Part shown: positions 16,026 through 25,822 of the stretch, in pieces | Layout: each line of letters begins with the position of its first letter | How positions within the stretch are numbered: position 1 is the first letter of the stretch | NCBI RefSeq assembly: GCF_018919395.1 | Contig: NZ_JAHLME010000002.1 | Span: 62,001 to 126,000, forward strand | Length of the DNA: 64,000 nucleotides | Source of the DNA: Geomonas azotofigens | GTDB taxonomy: Bacteria > Desulfobacterota > Desulfuromonadia > Geobacterales > Geobacteraceae | Direction: 5' to 3' | Translations under genes and position numbers: made by a program | Notes under the pieces: model-generated | What the model saw: only the letters and a program-made list of their open reading frames with translations | Told to the model about the DNA's origin: nothing | The model's database searches: none

Positions 16026-17084
16026 CTATTGCACCTCGTTGGTAAGCGCGACCAGCCGCTCCAGTTGCTGCAGCCCGCGTCCCGAGTCGATGGTCTCGGC
16101 GGCGAGCCTGATCCCTTCCTGGACGTCGGCCACCTTGCCGGTAGCAAGGAGGGCGAAGGCGGCGTTCAAAAGGACGATGCGGCGCTTGGCGCCGTCCTTG
16201 CCGGCCAGGATGTCACGCACGATGACGGCGTTACCCTGGGCGTCGCCGCCGTGCAGCTCGCTAAGCGGTGCGCGCTCCAGGCCGAACTGTTCCGGGGTGA
16301 CCTTGTAGACCTTGACGCCGTCGGCACTGACCTCGCCGATGGTGCTCTCGCCGGTCAGCGTCACCTCGTCCATGCCGTCACAGCCGTGCACCACGTAGCC
16401 GCGGCGGCAGCCGAGCTTTTTGAGGACCAGCGCCAGCTTCTCGACCAGTTCTTCGCGGTAGACGCCGAGCACCTGGCAGTCGGCGCTAGCGGGATTGGTG
16501 AGCGGGCCCAGGATGTTGAAGATGGTGCGGACGCCGATCTCGCGGCGGGGACCGATGGCGTGCTTCATGGCGCCGTGCAGCGCGGGGGCGAAGAGAAAGC
16601 CGATGCCGATCTCGGAGATGCACCTCTCGACGGTTTCGGGGGTAACGTCGAGGTTGACCCCCAGCGCCTCCAGCACGTCGGCGGAGCCGCAGGAGGAGGA
16701 GACGGCGCGGTTGCCGTGCTTGGCGACCTTGACGCCGCAGGCGGAAACGATGAAGGCGACGGTGGTGGAGATGTTGAAGGAGTTGGTACCGGAGCCACCG
16801 GTACCGCAGGTGTCGAGGATGGTCTCCCGGTCGAGGTTGATGTCGTCGCGGTCGATGCCGAGGACGCTCCTGCCGACCCGGATGGGCAGGGCCCGGTCGC
16901 GCATGACACGCGCGGCGCCGGTGATCTCGTCAACCGTCTCGCCTTTCATCCTGAGTGCGGTGATGAAGGACGCGATCTGGGCCGGTGTGGCCCCGCCGGA
17001 CATGATCTGGTCCATCACCTCGATCATATCCGCCTCGCTCAGGTTCTCCCGCTCCACAACACGTGCAATGGCCCTACGAATCAT
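16026..17084 (-). CDS. trpD: Anthranilate phosphoribosyltransferase
   Basis: This 352-residue enzyme adds the phosphoribosyl group of PRPP to anthranilate. [17 protein letters not shown] (about 80-96) is the PRPP loop. [21 protein letters not shown] and [12 protein letters not shown] bind anthranilate. I chose the ATG at 17084 because GGAAGGAG lies just upstream; 16 upstream codons of the open frame are unconserved and overlap a repeat. It starts the trpD-trpC pair. Confidence 0.95.
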   Translation of the reverse strand: MIRRAIARVVERENLSEADMIEVMDQIMSGGATPAQIASFITALRMKGETVDEITGAARVMRDRALPIRVGRSVLGIDRDDINLDRETILDTCGTGGSGTNSFNISTTVAFIVSACGVKVAKHGNRAVSSSCGSADVLEALGVNLDVTPETVERCISEIGIGFLFAPALHGAMKHAIGPRREIGVRTIFNILGPLTNPASADCQVLGVYREELVEKLALVLKKLGCRRGYVVHGCDGMDEVTLTGESTIGEVSADGVKVYKVTPEQFGLERAPLSELHGGDAQGNAVIVRDILAGKDGAKRRIVLLNAAFALLATGKVADVQEGIRLAAETIDSGRGLQQLERLVALTNEVQ

Positions 17085-17130
17085 AGCAGCTCCTTCCAAA
17101 CGGAATTCAAAGAGACAAAAAGGCAAAGCC

Positions 17131-17206
17131 AACCACAGAGGACTCAGAGGAGCTCAGAGGGCACAGAGTAAATTGTCAGTCCTTCTTCTCGGTGACCTCT
17201 GTGTTC
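17131..17206. repeat. CACAGAGG-type imperfect inverted repeat between trpG and trpD
   Basis: AACCACAGAGGACTCAGAG on the left (from 17131) faces CTCGGTGACCTCTGTGTTC (17188-17206), whose complement is AACACAGAGGTCACCGAG. Short CAGAGG units also repeat in tandem on the left arm. It fills the gap between the trpG stop and the trpD start. Confidence 0.6.
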
Positions 17207-17218
17207 AGGCTTCGGGTT

Positions 17219-17791
17219 TTACTGCCGGGACATCTTCAGGAAGTTGCGCAAAAGATCCATCCCCCCCTCGGTGAGGATCGACTCCGGGTGGAACTGCACC
17301 CCCCAGATGGGAAGCGAGCGATGGCGCATCCCCATGATCTCACCCTCGGCGACCCAGGCGGTGACCTCCAGCTCGGCCGGCAGCGTGTCGCGCTCCACGA
17401 TCAGGGAGTGGTAACGGGTCGCGGCGAACGGGTTGGGGAGCCCCTCGAAGAGCCCCTTGCCGTCGTGCAGGATCGGCGAGGTCTTGCCGTGCATCAGCGT
17501 GGCGCTCTTGACGATGTTGCCGCCAAAGGCATAGCCGATGGACTGGTGCCCCAGGCAGACCCCGAGGATGGGGATCTTGCCGGCGAAGTGACGCACCACC
17601 TCGACCGAGATGCCGGCCTCCTCCGGGGAACAGGGGCCGGGGGAGATCACGATGCGGTCGGGTGCGAGCGCCTCGATCTCGGCGATGGTGATCTTGTCGT
17701 TGCGGAAAACCTTGACCACCTCACCCAGCTCACCCAGGTACTGGACGATGTTGTAGGTGAAGGAGTCGTAATTGTCGATCATCAGGAGCAT
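17219..17791 (-). CDS. trpG: Anthranilate synthase glutamine amidotransferase subunit
   Basis: A 190-residue class I amidotransferase that delivers ammonia from glutamine to TrpE; it may also serve Pab[27 protein letters not shown] (nucleophile Cys79), HGKTSPI and [11 protein letters not shown] (His and Glu of the triad) are all present. I start it at the ATG at 17791; the open frame continues 72 codons upstream without conservation. The ribosome site is weak. Its partner trpE is 5 kb upstream, separated by three signalling genes. Confidence 0.93.
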   Translation of the reverse strand: MLLMIDNYDSFTYNIVQYLGELGEVVKVFRNDKITIAEIEALAPDRIVISPGPCSPEEAGISVEVVRHFAGKIPILGVCLGHQSIGYAFGGNIVKSATLMHGKTSPILHDGKGLFEGLPNPFAATRYHSLIVERDTLPAELEVTAWVAEGEIMGMRHRSLPIWGVQFHPESILTEGGMDLLRNFLKMSRQ

Positions 17792-18015
17792 AGCTGGGAA
17801 CCCGCTGGCATCGGGAAACAGGTCGAAAAAGCGACCGGAACCCCACCCTTTTGCTGTTAATTGGAAAGCTGGAAATATATAGGTTTTGCGGCAAAAACTC
17901 AAGAAAATCCGACAGGAAAAGCACAAAAAGGGAGGAGATGCGGAGGCCACGGTGGGCAAAAACGGCATTACCCCAGCTGCAGGGGAGGAAATATTTACCC
18001 TCCCCAAAAGAATAT

Positions 18016-18471
18016 TTACCGAGGCTGGCTCGACGGACGCCTGTTCCAGGCCAGCCAGTAGAAGCCGAGATCGCGCAGCAGGCTGCTGAAGGAGTCGAAG
18101 TCGACGGGCTTGGTGAGGTAGCTGTTGGCGTAGTGGTTATAGGCCTGGGCAAGGTCGCGCTCCGCGGCGGAGGTGGTCAGTATCACCACCGGGATCGATT
18201 TCAGCTGCTCCGACGCCTTCACCTGCTTCAGCACCTCGATACCGTCCACCTTGGGAAGCCGCAGGTCCAGGAGCACCAGGTGCGGGCGCGGGTAGGCGTC
18301 CTGATCGGCGTACCTGCCGCGGTTGTTGAGGTAGTCGAGGGCAGCCTCGCCGTCCTCGACGTGGAACAGGCGGTTGACCAGCCCGGCATCGCTCAGGTTG
18401 CGGATGGCCAGCTCGGCGTGGTCCGGGTTGTCCTCAACCAGCAGGATGCACAACGGTTCGCCTTCTATCAT
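18016..18471 (-). CDS. Single-domain response regulator, Rcp1/CheY-like
   Basis: A 151-residue receiver domain with no output domain. [14 protein letters not shown] gives the acidic pocket (residues 9-22), [12 protein letters not shown] holds the phosphorylated Asp (about 69), TTSAAERD and [11 protein letters not shown] supply the Thr and Lys. This long-loop form resembles Rcp1 partners of phytochrome-like kinases. GAAAGGAG lies before the ATG. The sensor kinase immediately upstream (18589-20460) lacks a receiver, so it is the likely phosphodonor. Confidence 0.85.
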   Translation of the reverse strand: MIEGEPLCILLVEDNPDHAELAIRNLSDAGLVNRLFHVEDGEAALDYLNNRGRYADQDAYPRPHLVLLDLRLPKVDGIEVLKQVKASEQLKSIPVVILTTSAAERDLAQAYNHYANSYLTKPVDFDSFSSLLRDLGFYWLAWNRRPSSQPR

Positions 18472-18511
18472 ATTTCGCTCCTTTCAAGAAGATCCGAGAA
18501 CGGAAACCTTT

Positions 18512-18589
18512 AACAGGGATAACTGCGGATAAAAGGGATTGCTAAAAACACCCATCCTTCAAAGTGCCTTTATCCCCTTTATCCCTGTT
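18512..18589. repeat. AACAGGGATAAAGG-type inverted repeat
   Basis: AACAGGGATAACTGCGG (from 18512) faces CCCCTTTATCCCTGTT (to 18589). The arms are about 23 bases with few mismatches around a 30-base middle. It lies between the response regulator and the sensor kinase and could fold in the mRNA. Confidence 0.65.
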
Positions 18590-20460
18590 CAAGTCGGTTC
18601 AGGGGGGCGGGTGCCAAGGGTAAAGCAGAAAGTGCTCCCCTGCCCTACCCCGTCAGACTCGACCCACAGCTTGCCGCCATGAAATTCCACGATGCGCCGC
18701 GCCAGGGCGAGGCCGATCCCGGTCCCCTCGGAGCGCGCGTCCAGCTGGTTGAAGAGACCGAAGATGGTCTCGTGGTACTGGGCGGGGACCCCGATGCCGT
18801 TGTCACGCACCGTGAACACGACACCTGCCGCCCCCTGGCGCGCCCCGATCTCGATGCGCGGCTTCTGCTGTTCCCCCTTGTACTTGACCGCGTTCTCCAC
18901 CAGGTTCTGCAACACCTCGCCGATGCGGGGCTGATCCCCCCACACCTTGGGCAGGCCGGGCTGCAGCGCCACCTCCACCCCCGCCTGCTGGATCGGCCCC
19001 GAAAGCTGACCAAGCACTTCGTTCGCCAGCACGTTCATGTCGATCAGAGACGGCGCATTGACGATGCGGCCGATGCGGGAGAGCTCCAGGAGGTCGCTCA
19101 AAAGGGCCGACATCTTGTCGGCGGCACCCATGATGCGGCGCACGTCGCCGTCCAGCCGCTGCAGGTTGCCTCCCTCAATGTCCTTCAACACGGCGCCGGC
19201 GAATCCCTTGATGGTGATGAGCGGGCTTTTCAGGTCGTGGGAAACCGTGTAGGTGAAGCGCTCCAGTTCGGCGTTCTTCGCCTCGAGTTCGGCTTCCCGC
19301 TCCATGCGTTCGCGCACTTCCTTCTCCAACAGCAGGGCCTGCTCGCGCAGCGCTTGGTCGGCGGTCTTGCGATCGGTGATGTCGCGGTTGCTGCCGCGAA
19401 TCCCGTTCGCGGCGCCGCCCGACGTGTAGACCAGCCGGCAGACGTGAGCGATCCAGCGGATCTCGCCGTCCTTCCTGATGATGCGGAAGTCGATGGGGGT
19501 GGGGGTCCCGCAAAAGGAGTCCCGAACGTGCCGCTCGTAGCTCGCCAGGTCATCAGGATGAACGATCCGGTGCAGCAGTTCGGGGTCGGCGTAGAACTCC
19601 GCCCTGCTGTAGCCGGAAAGCTCCTGGCACGATGGGGATACGTAGCGGAACGAGTGATCGGGCCCCTGCCAGTACTCCCATCCCTCCGTGTAGTCCGCCA
19701 CCGTCCGGTAGCGCTCCTCGCGCTCCTCGATGGCACGTGCGCTGCGGCTAAGAACGCGCCCCCCGGTCCCGATCAGCCCAAGCCCCAGGAGCCAGATCAT
19801 CCCGTAGCTCACCGCCGCCCCGGTCATCACCTCGCCCATCATGGCCGAGTTCGCCTCCAGCGGCACCGATGCGCTGACCCCACCCCTGATGTCGCCGACG
19901 CGGTACCCCTGGGCGGCATGGCATTTGAGACAGGCGGCTTCGGTCACGAAAGGGCGCATCAGCCGCATGTACGGGCGTCCGCCCATCTCCTGGACCTCGC
20001 TCACCTCCTTCACCCCGGTCTCGAACTGGCGCAGGGCCTTGGCCTCCCAAGGGTCCGGCTTGTTCTCGGGGCGGATGGGATTGAGGCTCGTGATGTGACC
20101 GCGCACCAGGTTGTTCTGGCTGTCGGCCAGCTCGAACACCTGCCGGGTCATGTAGGCGGGATTCACCAGTGTCAGCGCCTTGCCCGAAGGGGTGGTGACG
20201 TCGCGCTCCTGGACGTGCGTGAGATAGGGGTTGGCCGGGCTTAGCTCGGAGGTGGGGACATACACGCCGCCATGCTTGGTGGCCCAGCGCCGATACAGGG
20301 TATCTTTCTCGTAGGTGGCGCGCGCCTCGGCCCGGGCGATGGCGACCACCGTGCGCTGCTCGTCACGGTAGAACCAGTAAAAGGAAAAGGCGATACCCGC
20401 GCTCCAAAACAACATCAGGGCCAGGGTGAAGCGACGGATCTTGTTGACCTGGGTGACCAT
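18589..20460 (-). CDS. Membrane sensor histidine kinase with a haem-binding Tll0287/DUF3365-type domain
   Basis: A 623-residue kinase. One membrane segment at about 11-30 is followed by a periplasmic DUF3365-like domain (about 35-205) containing CLKCH at 177-181, a c-type haem site. A second membrane segment lies at about 207-228, then a PAS domain (about 240-365, ending RGSNRDITDRK), a coiled coil, HisKA with VSHDLKSPL, and an ATPase domain with LVENAVKY, DNGIGVP and GTGIGLALARRIVE. Such haem domains sense redox state or gas ligands. It follows the hybrid kinase by 33 bases and precedes the single-domain regulator. Confidence 0.88.
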   Translation of the reverse strand: MVTQVNKIRRFTLALMLFWSAGIAFSFYWFYRDEQRTVVAIARAEARATYEKDTLYRRWATKHGGVYVPTSELSPANPYLTHVQERDVTTPSGKALTLVNPAYMTRQVFELADSQNNLVRGHITSLNPIRPENKPDPWEAKALRQFETGVKEVSEVQEMGGRPYMRLMRPFVTEAACLKCHAAQGYRVGDIRGGVSASVPLEANSAMMGEVMTGAAVSYGMIWLLGLGLIGTGGRVLSRSARAIEEREERYRTVADYTEGWEYWQGPDHSFRYVSPSCQELSGYSRAEFYADPELLHRIVHPDDLASYERHVRDSFCGTPTPIDFRIIRKDGEIRWIAHVCRLVYTSGGAANGIRGSNRDITDRKTADQALREQALLLEKEVRERMEREAELEAKNAELERFTYTVSHDLKSPLITIKGFAGAVLKDIEGGNLQRLDGDVRRIMGAADKMSALLSDLLELSRIGRIVNAPSLIDMNVLANEVLGQLSGPIQQAGVEVALQPGLPKVWGDQPRIGEVLQNLVENAVKYKGEQQKPRIEIGARQGAAGVVFTVRDNGIGVPAQYHETIFGLFNQLDARSEGTGIGLALARRIVEFHGGKLWVESDGVGQGSTFCFTLGTRPPEPT

Positions 20461-20493
20461 GCGGGGCTTCCTCTTGTCGCAGTCGCCGTCCGG

Positions 20494-22539
20494 CTAAGGA
20501 CGGTCCAGCATCTCCCGGACCTTTTTCAAGAGCGCCATCGGTTTCACCGGCTTCATGACCAGCTCGGCCCCCTCGTCGAGGTCGCTCCTGCTGCGGATGA
20601 TGTCGGCCGTGTAGCCGCTGGTGAACAGGATACGCGCCTTTGGCTGATACTCCCTGATGGTCTCCGCCGCTTCCTTGCCGTTCATGACCGGCATGATGAT
20701 GTCCATGAGCACCAGCTTGATATCGGGGTTCTCCTTGAACCGCTGCACCGCCTCCAGGCCGTTGGCGGCATGGATGATCTGGTAGCCGTACTGTTTCAGG
20801 ATGGAGGAAACCAGGTCGAGAACGTGCAGGTCGTCCTCCGCGACCAGTATCGTCTCGGTGCCCCGCACGTCGGTGTCGACCGCCGGCTGGCTCTTTTCGG
20901 GCTCTGAGGCGTCGATGGCGGGGAGGTAGATCCTGAAGGTGCTGCCGATGCCGGGCTCGCTGTAGACGTTCACGAATCCCTTGTGCTGCGCGATGATGCC
21001 GTAGACGATGGCGAGCCCCAGCCCGGTCCCCTTGCCCACCACCTTGGTGGTGAAGAAGGGATCGAAGATCTTCTTGCGGGTGGCCTCGTCCATCCCCTGC
21101 CCGGTATCGGAGATGGTGAGCAGGGCGTACTGCCCGGGGGTACCGAAGCCGTGGGCCTGCACAAACGCCGGGTCTATCTCGTGGCGCTCCGTCTCCACGA
21201 AGAGCCTCCCCCCCTTGGGCATTGCGTCGCGGGCATTGGCCGCCAGGTTCATCAGCACCTGCTCGATTTGCCCGCTGTCCACCACGGCCCAGAGTGCCCC
21301 CTCTGCCAACGAGGTGGTCAGGGCGATATCCTCGCCGATGATCCGCTGCAGGAACTTCTCCACCCCTTTGACGATGTCGTTCAGGTTGGCGGGAGCGGCC
21401 TTAACCTCGCCTTTGCGGCTGAAGGCGAGCAGGCTGCGGGTCAGGTTTGCGGCGCGGTCCGCGGCGGCCGAGATCTGCATGACCTTGTCCCGCGCGGGGT
21501 TCTCCGGGGGGAGGTCCAGCTTGAGCAGTTCGCAGTAGCCGCCGATCACGGTGAGGATGTTGTTGAAGTCGTGGGCCACCCCGCCGGCCAGGACACCGAC
21601 CGCTTCCAGCTTCTGCGAGTGACGCAGCTGCTCCTCGAGCTTCACCCTTTCGGTGATATCAAGGGCGATGGCTAGAAAGCGCTCGCACCCGTCCACGGTG
21701 ATCCGTTGGCAGTAGTATTCCCCCTTCAGGGTCCTGCCGTCCTTGGCGTGCAGGGTCACCACCGTCCCGGCTACGTGTCCCTCCACCTGGAGCTTGTCGA
21801 TCAAGGCCTTGCGGTCGAGCGGGCTGATCCAGCCCAGCGAGGTGGAGGTGCGTCCGAGCACCTCCTCGCGGCTGTAGCCGGAAAGTTCCACGAACTTGCG
21901 ATTCACGTCGAGGAAGACTCCCTCCTCCATGTCGGTGATCACCATGATGAGCGGCGCGCTGTCAAAGGCCTTGTGGAATTTCTCCTCGCTCAGGCGCAGG
22001 GTCTCCTGGGCGAGCTTTCGCTCCGCGATCTCGTTTTTGAGGAGTAGCGCCTGCTCCTGCAGGGCCTCCTGGGCCAGCTGCCGTTCGGCGACCTCGTGTT
22101 CGAGCCGGTGGCTTTGCAGCCTGAGGGCCTCTTCCGCACGCTTGTGCTCCAGCATGTGGTCCCATTCCCGCAAGGCCCGCTCCACGATGCGCGGCATGGC
22201 GTCGAAGACCTCCGGCATCTTCACCACGTAGTCGATGGCGCCGGATTTCATCGCCTCCACCGCCACCTGCTCGCTGCCGTGCGAGGTCATCATCACCACC
22301 GGCGCTATGTCCGCGGAGTGCGCCACCAGGTCCCCACCCTTGCCGTCGGGAAGGAGGTAATCGGTGATGACGATGTCGTAATCCCTGCTGCGGATGCGTT
22401 CCACCGCCTCCTTCACCGTGACGGCGACGGTCAGCTCGTACTGGCCGGACAGGTCGCTGAAGCCCCGCCGGATCAGCTCCGCGTGGGCGTCGTCATCCTC
22501 CACAACGAGGATCTTCTTGACTGGAGTAACGAAGGACAT
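20494..22539 (-). CDS. Cytosolic hybrid histidine kinase, REC-PAS-HisKA-HATPase-REC
   Basis: A 681-residue signalling protein without membrane segments. An N-terminal receiver ([14 protein letters not shown], phospho-Asp in [10 protein letters not shown]) covers about 1-130. A coiled coil with repeated AEEAL/AQEAL units, a PAS domain (about 205-310, [11 protein letters not shown]), HisKA with [16 protein letters not shown], and an ATPase domain with [11 protein letters not shown] and [14 protein letters not shown] follow. A C-terminal receiver ([25 protein letters not shown]) ends it. The N-terminal receiver suggests it is itself an output of another kinase. It lies next to the haem sensor kinase. 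Confidence 0.9.
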   Translation of the reverse strand: MSFVTPVKKILVVEDDDAHAELIRRGFSDLSGQYELTVAVTVKEAVERIRSRDYDIVITDYLLPDGKGGDLVAHSADIAPVVMMTSHGSEQVAVEAMKSGAIDYVVKMPEVFDAMPRIVERALREWDHMLEHKRAEEALRLQSHRLEHEVAERQLAQEALQEQALLLKNEIAERKLAQETLRLSEEKFHKAFDSAPLIMVITDMEEGVFLDVNRKFVELSGYSREEVLGRTSTSLGWISPLDRKALIDKLQVEGHVAGTVVTLHAKDGRTLKGEYYCQRITVDGCERFLAIALDITERVKLEEQLRHSQKLEAVGVLAGGVAHDFNNILTVIGGYCELLKLDLPPENPARDKVMQISAAADRAANLTRSLLAFSRKGEVKAAPANLNDIVKGVEKFLQRIIGEDIALTTSLAEGALWAVVDSGQIEQVLMNLAANARDAMPKGGRLFVETERHEIDPAFVQAHGFGTPGQYALLTISDTGQGMDEATRKKIFDPFFTTKVVGKGTGLGLAIVYGIIAQHKGFVNVYSEPGIGSTFRIYLPAIDASEPEKSQPAVDTDVRGTETILVAEDDLHVLDLVSSILKQYGYQIIHAANGLEAVQRFKENPDIKLVLMDIIMPVMNGKEAAETIREYQPKARILFTSGYTADIIRSRSDLDEGAELVMKPVKPMALLKKVREMLDRP

Positions 22540-22877
22540 AGATTAAACTCCTGCATCTTCGGTCTGGCACACGGGGTGGGCCACACTGAACATCACAGTG
22601 AGAGCCTAAACAGTTAGAAGCTCGGCTCAAACAATCGATCGAGAGAAGTTTACTCAAATTTTCCCGTTAGTCTGCCCGGACATGATATTTTTGGTATTAA
22701 ATATTTTAAATTTACTCGACGGACTGTCAGCGAAACCCGCTGTGACTGCGACAAACAGGGCGAGATTGAGAAGAAGAGATGGATCAGGCAAGGTAATTAA
22801 CAGATACGGGTTGAACTGCCGGTGGTGACAGTGGCCCGGGCACCGGGCCTTGGTCGCCTCGAAACGGAACGCGAATA

Positions 22878-22906
22878 CAAAGGGGCGCCCGGAAAGGGCG
22901 CCCCCG
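22878..22906 (-). terminator. Intrinsic terminator after trpE
   Basis: On the minus strand GGGGCGCCC and GGGCGCCCC (22882-22904) form a nine-pair hairpin, followed by CTTTGTATT. The strong stop means trpE is not cotranscribed with the downstream trp genes. The rest of 22540-22877 is an AT-rich leader and promoter zone for the hybrid kinase; I see no gene in it. Confidence 0.75.
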
Positions 22907-22931
22907 CCTTGCTTCGATCGCGGCAAAAGGT

Positions 22932-24407
22932 CTAGTCGAGGCCCCGCTCGGCCATTTCGATGGCCTTGACCACGGCCTTGGCCTTGTTGACGGTCTCCAC
23001 GTACTCGGCCGCCGGGTCCGAGTCCGCGACGATGCCGGCGCCGGCCTGCAGGTGGACCTTGCCGTCCTTGATGACCAGGGTCCTGATGGCGATGGCCATG
23101 TCCATGTTCCCCGAGAACGAGAAGTAACCGACCGCGCCGCCGTAGACCTCGCGCCGCACCCCTTCCAGCTCGTCGATGATCTCCATGGCCCTCACCTTGG
23201 GCGCGCCGGACAGGGTACCCGCCGGGAAGGTGGCGCGCACCACGTCGAAGGCATCGTGCCCGGGCGCCAGTTCCCCCTGCACGTTGGAGACGATGTGCAT
23301 CACGTGCGAGTAACGCTCGATCACCATCAGCTCGGAGACCTTGACGCTGCCGATCTCGCAGACGCGCCCCAGGTCGTTTCGGCCCAGGTCGACCAGCATG
23401 ACGTGCTCGGCGCACTCCTTGGGATCGGCCAGGAGGTCCTGCGCCAGCTCCTCGTCGACAGCCGGGGTCGCGCCGCGCGGGCGGGTGCCGGCGATGGGGC
23501 GCAGTTCCACCAGTTGCCCCTCCTTGCGCACCATGACCTCCGGGGAGGCGCCGACCACCATGGTCTCGTCCAGGCGCAGGAAGAACATGTAGGGAGAAGG
23601 GTTCAGCGTCCGCAGCACGCGGTAGATGTCGAAGGGATCCACGGTGAGATCGCCGGAGAAGCGTTGGGACAGCACCACCTGGATGATGTCGCCGCTTCGT
23701 ACGTACTCCTTGGCGCGGGTCACCCACGATTCGAACTCCTCGCGCTTCACGTTGGAGGTAAGCGCCACCTTCCCAAGCGCCGGCTTTTTCTCAGTCGCGG
23801 GGAGCGGCTTCTTGAGGCGCTCGATCAGCCCCTCGACCTTCCCCACCGCCTCGGCGTAGGCCGCCTCCGGGGTGCTGCTCCCGTCCAGGTGCGCGTTGGA
23901 GACCACCTTGATCTTCTGGCTCAGGCTGTCGAAGATGACGATGGTATCGGTGATGATGAAATAGGCGTCGTAGGTGTTGATGAGGCTCGGATTCTGGTCC
24001 GGCAGGCTCTCGAAGTGGCGCACCGCGTCGTAGCCCAGGTAGCCGACCGCGCCGCCGAAGAACCTCGGGATCCCCGCCACCTCGACCGGCTGGTAGCGCG
24101 CCATGTAATCACGGACGTAGTTCAGGGGGTCGGATACCTCCATGCGGCGCACCTCGCCCCCCTCCACGATCTCGACCCAGTTGTCCTTGCCGCGGATGAC
24201 CACCGCCGGCGAGGAACCAAGGAAGGTGTAGCGCCCCCACTTCTCGCCACCCTCGATACTCTCCAGCAGGAATCCGAAGCGGCCATCATCGATCTTCTTG
24301 AATGCCCCCACCGGGGTATCCAGGTCGGCTAGGATCTCCCGGTAGACCGGGATCAGGTTGCCTTGTGCGGACAGGGTCTGGAACGTCGCGAAATCGGGGC
24401 AGTACAT
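22932..24407 (-). CDS. trpE: Anthranilate synthase component I
   Basis: This 491-residue chorismate-using enzyme makes anthranilate together with TrpG. The C-terminal half carries the chorismate-binding motifs: RPIAGTRPRGATPAVDEELA, DLGRNDLGRV, HIVSNVQGEL, FPAGTLSGAPKVRAMEII and the end AGAGIVADSDPAAEYVET. The N-terminal part (LLESIEGGEKWGRYTFLG) is where tryptophan inhibits. AAAAAGGAG precedes the ATG. It has its own promoter and terminator and stands alone, away from trpG-D-C-F. Confidence 0.95.
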   Translation of the reverse strand: MYCPDFATFQTLSAQGNLIPVYREILADLDTPVGAFKKIDDGRFGFLLESIEGGEKWGRYTFLGSSPAVVIRGKDNWVEIVEGGEVRRMEVSDPLNYVRDYMARYQPVEVAGIPRFFGGAVGYLGYDAVRHFESLPDQNPSLINTYDAYFIITDTIVIFDSLSQKIKVVSNAHLDGSSTPEAAYAEAVGKVEGLIERLKKPLPATEKKPALGKVALTSNVKREEFESWVTRAKEYVRSGDIIQVVLSQRFSGDLTVDPFDIYRVLRTLNPSPYMFFLRLDETMVVGASPEVMVRKEGQLVELRPIAGTRPRGATPAVDEELAQDLLADPKECAEHVMLVDLGRNDLGRVCEIGSVKVSELMVIERYSHVMHIVSNVQGELAPGHDAFDVVRATFPAGTLSGAPKVRAMEIIDELEGVRREVYGGAVGYFSFSGNMDMAIAIRTLVIKDGKVHLQAGAGIVADSDPAAEYVETVNKAKAVVKAIEMAERGLD

Positions 24408-24480
24408 GAGGCTCCTTTTTGGGCTTGCGAGGTGTTAGGTAGGGCTATCCCCTTGCCGGGAAACGAGTTTTGGCCCGACC

Positions 24481-24509
24481 TTAGTAACATAACGATGAAA
24501 GGGTGTCAA
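24481..24509 (-). promoter_or_regulatory. Sigma-70 promoter of trpE
   Basis: On the minus strand TTGACA (24504-24509) and TACTAA (24481-24486) are 17 bases apart. The leader of about 65 bases has no ATG and no run of Trp codons, so classical attenuation is unlikely. Confidence 0.75.
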
Positions 24510-24540
24510 GAAAGGGGGAGTCTGGTAGAATCAAGAACTA

Positions 24541-25602
24541 ATGAAAACGCCGAAGCCACTGGTCATAATAAGGGAGCGCTATTTCGCCTTCGCCTTGAAG
24601 GTGGTGGACCTCATCGTCCGCTTCAAGCGCACCACCGAGAAGATGTTCCTCTCCTGGGAAAAGTGGGTAAAGCCCGAGGGGGAGATCGCGCTGGAAAAGC
24701 TGGTCTCCCGATTCCCGCGTTACCTCACCCCCCCCTCAGGCAGCGTGCGCTGCGGCCCCGGCTGGTATCCGCTGGTGTGGGACCTCTGTACCGCCATCGA
24801 GGCCATGGAACACCTGGCCATGCCCAAGATCGGCCACTTCAAGGCGGAAGAGAGGCTCGGCGGCCTCTTCGTGAGGATCGGGTCCCGCTCGCTCATCGTG
24901 CAGGAACTGGCCAAGGACACCGAGCACAAGGCGACCGCCATCTGCTCCGAGTGCGGGGCGCCGGGCTCGCTGCAGGTGGGGCACGGCTTCGCCAAGACCC
25001 TCTGCCCGGCGCACGCCAGGAAGCGCAAGCCGCAGAAGGCGAAATCGGCTCCCATCTCGCCGGAGCTCGCCGCGGGTGAACCGCTGCTCTTGTTCCTGGA
25101 CACCGAGTTCACCGGCTTCGACTACCCGCAGCTGATCAGCATCGCGCTGGTGTCGGAGAGCGGCGAGAGCTTCTACGCCGAGCTCGCCAACGGCTGGAGC
25201 CCCGATGGGTGTTCGCCGTTCGTCCACGAGAACGTGCTGCCGCAGCTGACGGGCGGGGATTTTTTCCAGGAACGGAGCTACGCCAGGCGCAGGCTCGCCG
25301 AGTGGCTTCTCTCCTTCGCCGTACCGGTACGGGTGGTGTGCGACGCCCCGGGATTCGACTGGGTGCTCATGGTGGACCTGTTGCACGATGCCTTCCCCAA
25401 GAACCTCTACCCCGCCCCGATCCACTACTACAGCGAGAGTTTTCCCGGCCTGTTCGAGCTGTTGCAAAAGGCCCACGCCGAGGCCTACAACGAGTTCCCG
25501 CCGCACCACGCCCTGCACGACGCGGAGGCCCTGCGCGAGGCCTGGGAGGTCATGAAGGAGCACCTGCACCCCGCCATTCTCAAACAGTATCTGAAGCTTT
25601 AA
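24541..25602 (+). CDS. Two-domain DEDDh exonuclease with a Cys-rich N-terminal domain
   Basis: The C-terminal half (about 180-353) of this 353-residue protein has the DEDDh 3'-5' exonuclease pattern: LDTEFTGFD (Asp187, Glu189), CDAPGFDW (about 266-273) and HHALHDAEALREAW (about 323-336, catalytic His and Asp). It resembles the short exoribonuclease family near Rv2179c. The N-terminal half holds GWYPLVWDLCTAIE, ERLGGLFVRIG and a Cys/His set CSECG...TLCPAHA (Cys135, Cys138, Cys155, His158), a pattern I associate with phage-encoded and scattered bacterial hypothetical proteins. The basic linker KRKPQKAK joins the two. It is divergent from trpE and alone; the start region overlaps no good ribosome site. 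Substrate and role are unknown. Confidence 0.7.
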   Translation: MKTPKPLVIIRERYFAFALKVVDLIVRFKRTTEKMFLSWEKWVKPEGEIALEKLVSRFPRYLTPPSGSVRCGPGWYPLVWDLCTAIEAMEHLAMPKIGHFKAEERLGGLFVRIGSRSLIVQELAKDTEHKATAICSECGAPGSLQVGHGFAKTLCPAHARKRKPQKAKSAPISPELAAGEPLLLFLDTEFTGFDYPQLISIALVSESGESFYAELANGWSPDGCSPFVHENVLPQLTGGDFFQERSYARRRLAEWLLSFAVPVRVVCDAPGFDWVLMVDLLHDAFPKNLYPAPIHYYSESFPGLFELLQKAHAEAYNEFPPHHALHDAEALREAWEVMKEHLHPAILKQYLKL

Positions 25603-25628
25603 GACCACACATCCCGGGCGGCCTTCCT

Positions 25629-25733
25629 TGTAGGGGCGAATAATTATTCGCCCAGCGCCGGTGCCTCGAGATATTCCTAGCGCGGGGGTACACGGTGAAA
25701 CCAAAGGCGGGCGAATGATTATTCGCCCCTACA
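25629..25733. repeat. GTAGGGGCGAAT palindromic repeat, copy 2
   Basis: TGTAGGGGCGAATAATTATT followed by CGCCC (25629-25653) faces GGGCGAATGATTATTCGCCC followed by CTACA (25709-25733). Same layout as copy 1, with about 55 bases between the arms. It lies between the nuclease gene and htpG. Confidence 0.88.
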
Positions 25734-25822
25734 GTTTTCTTAGCCGCTCCCCCTTGAAATTCCCCATCTCCGTGATTATGTTCCACCGACCATTCACTAA
25801 GACCAAAGGAGACCACCCAGAC

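Noticed and set aside
14850-17171. 773-residue open frame on the plus strand
   Set aside because: It is the antisense of trpB2, trpC and trpD, caused by high-GC codon bias.
24408-24480. Trp attenuator leader before trpE
   Set aside because: No ATG, no run of Trp codons and no terminator-antiterminator pair in the leader.
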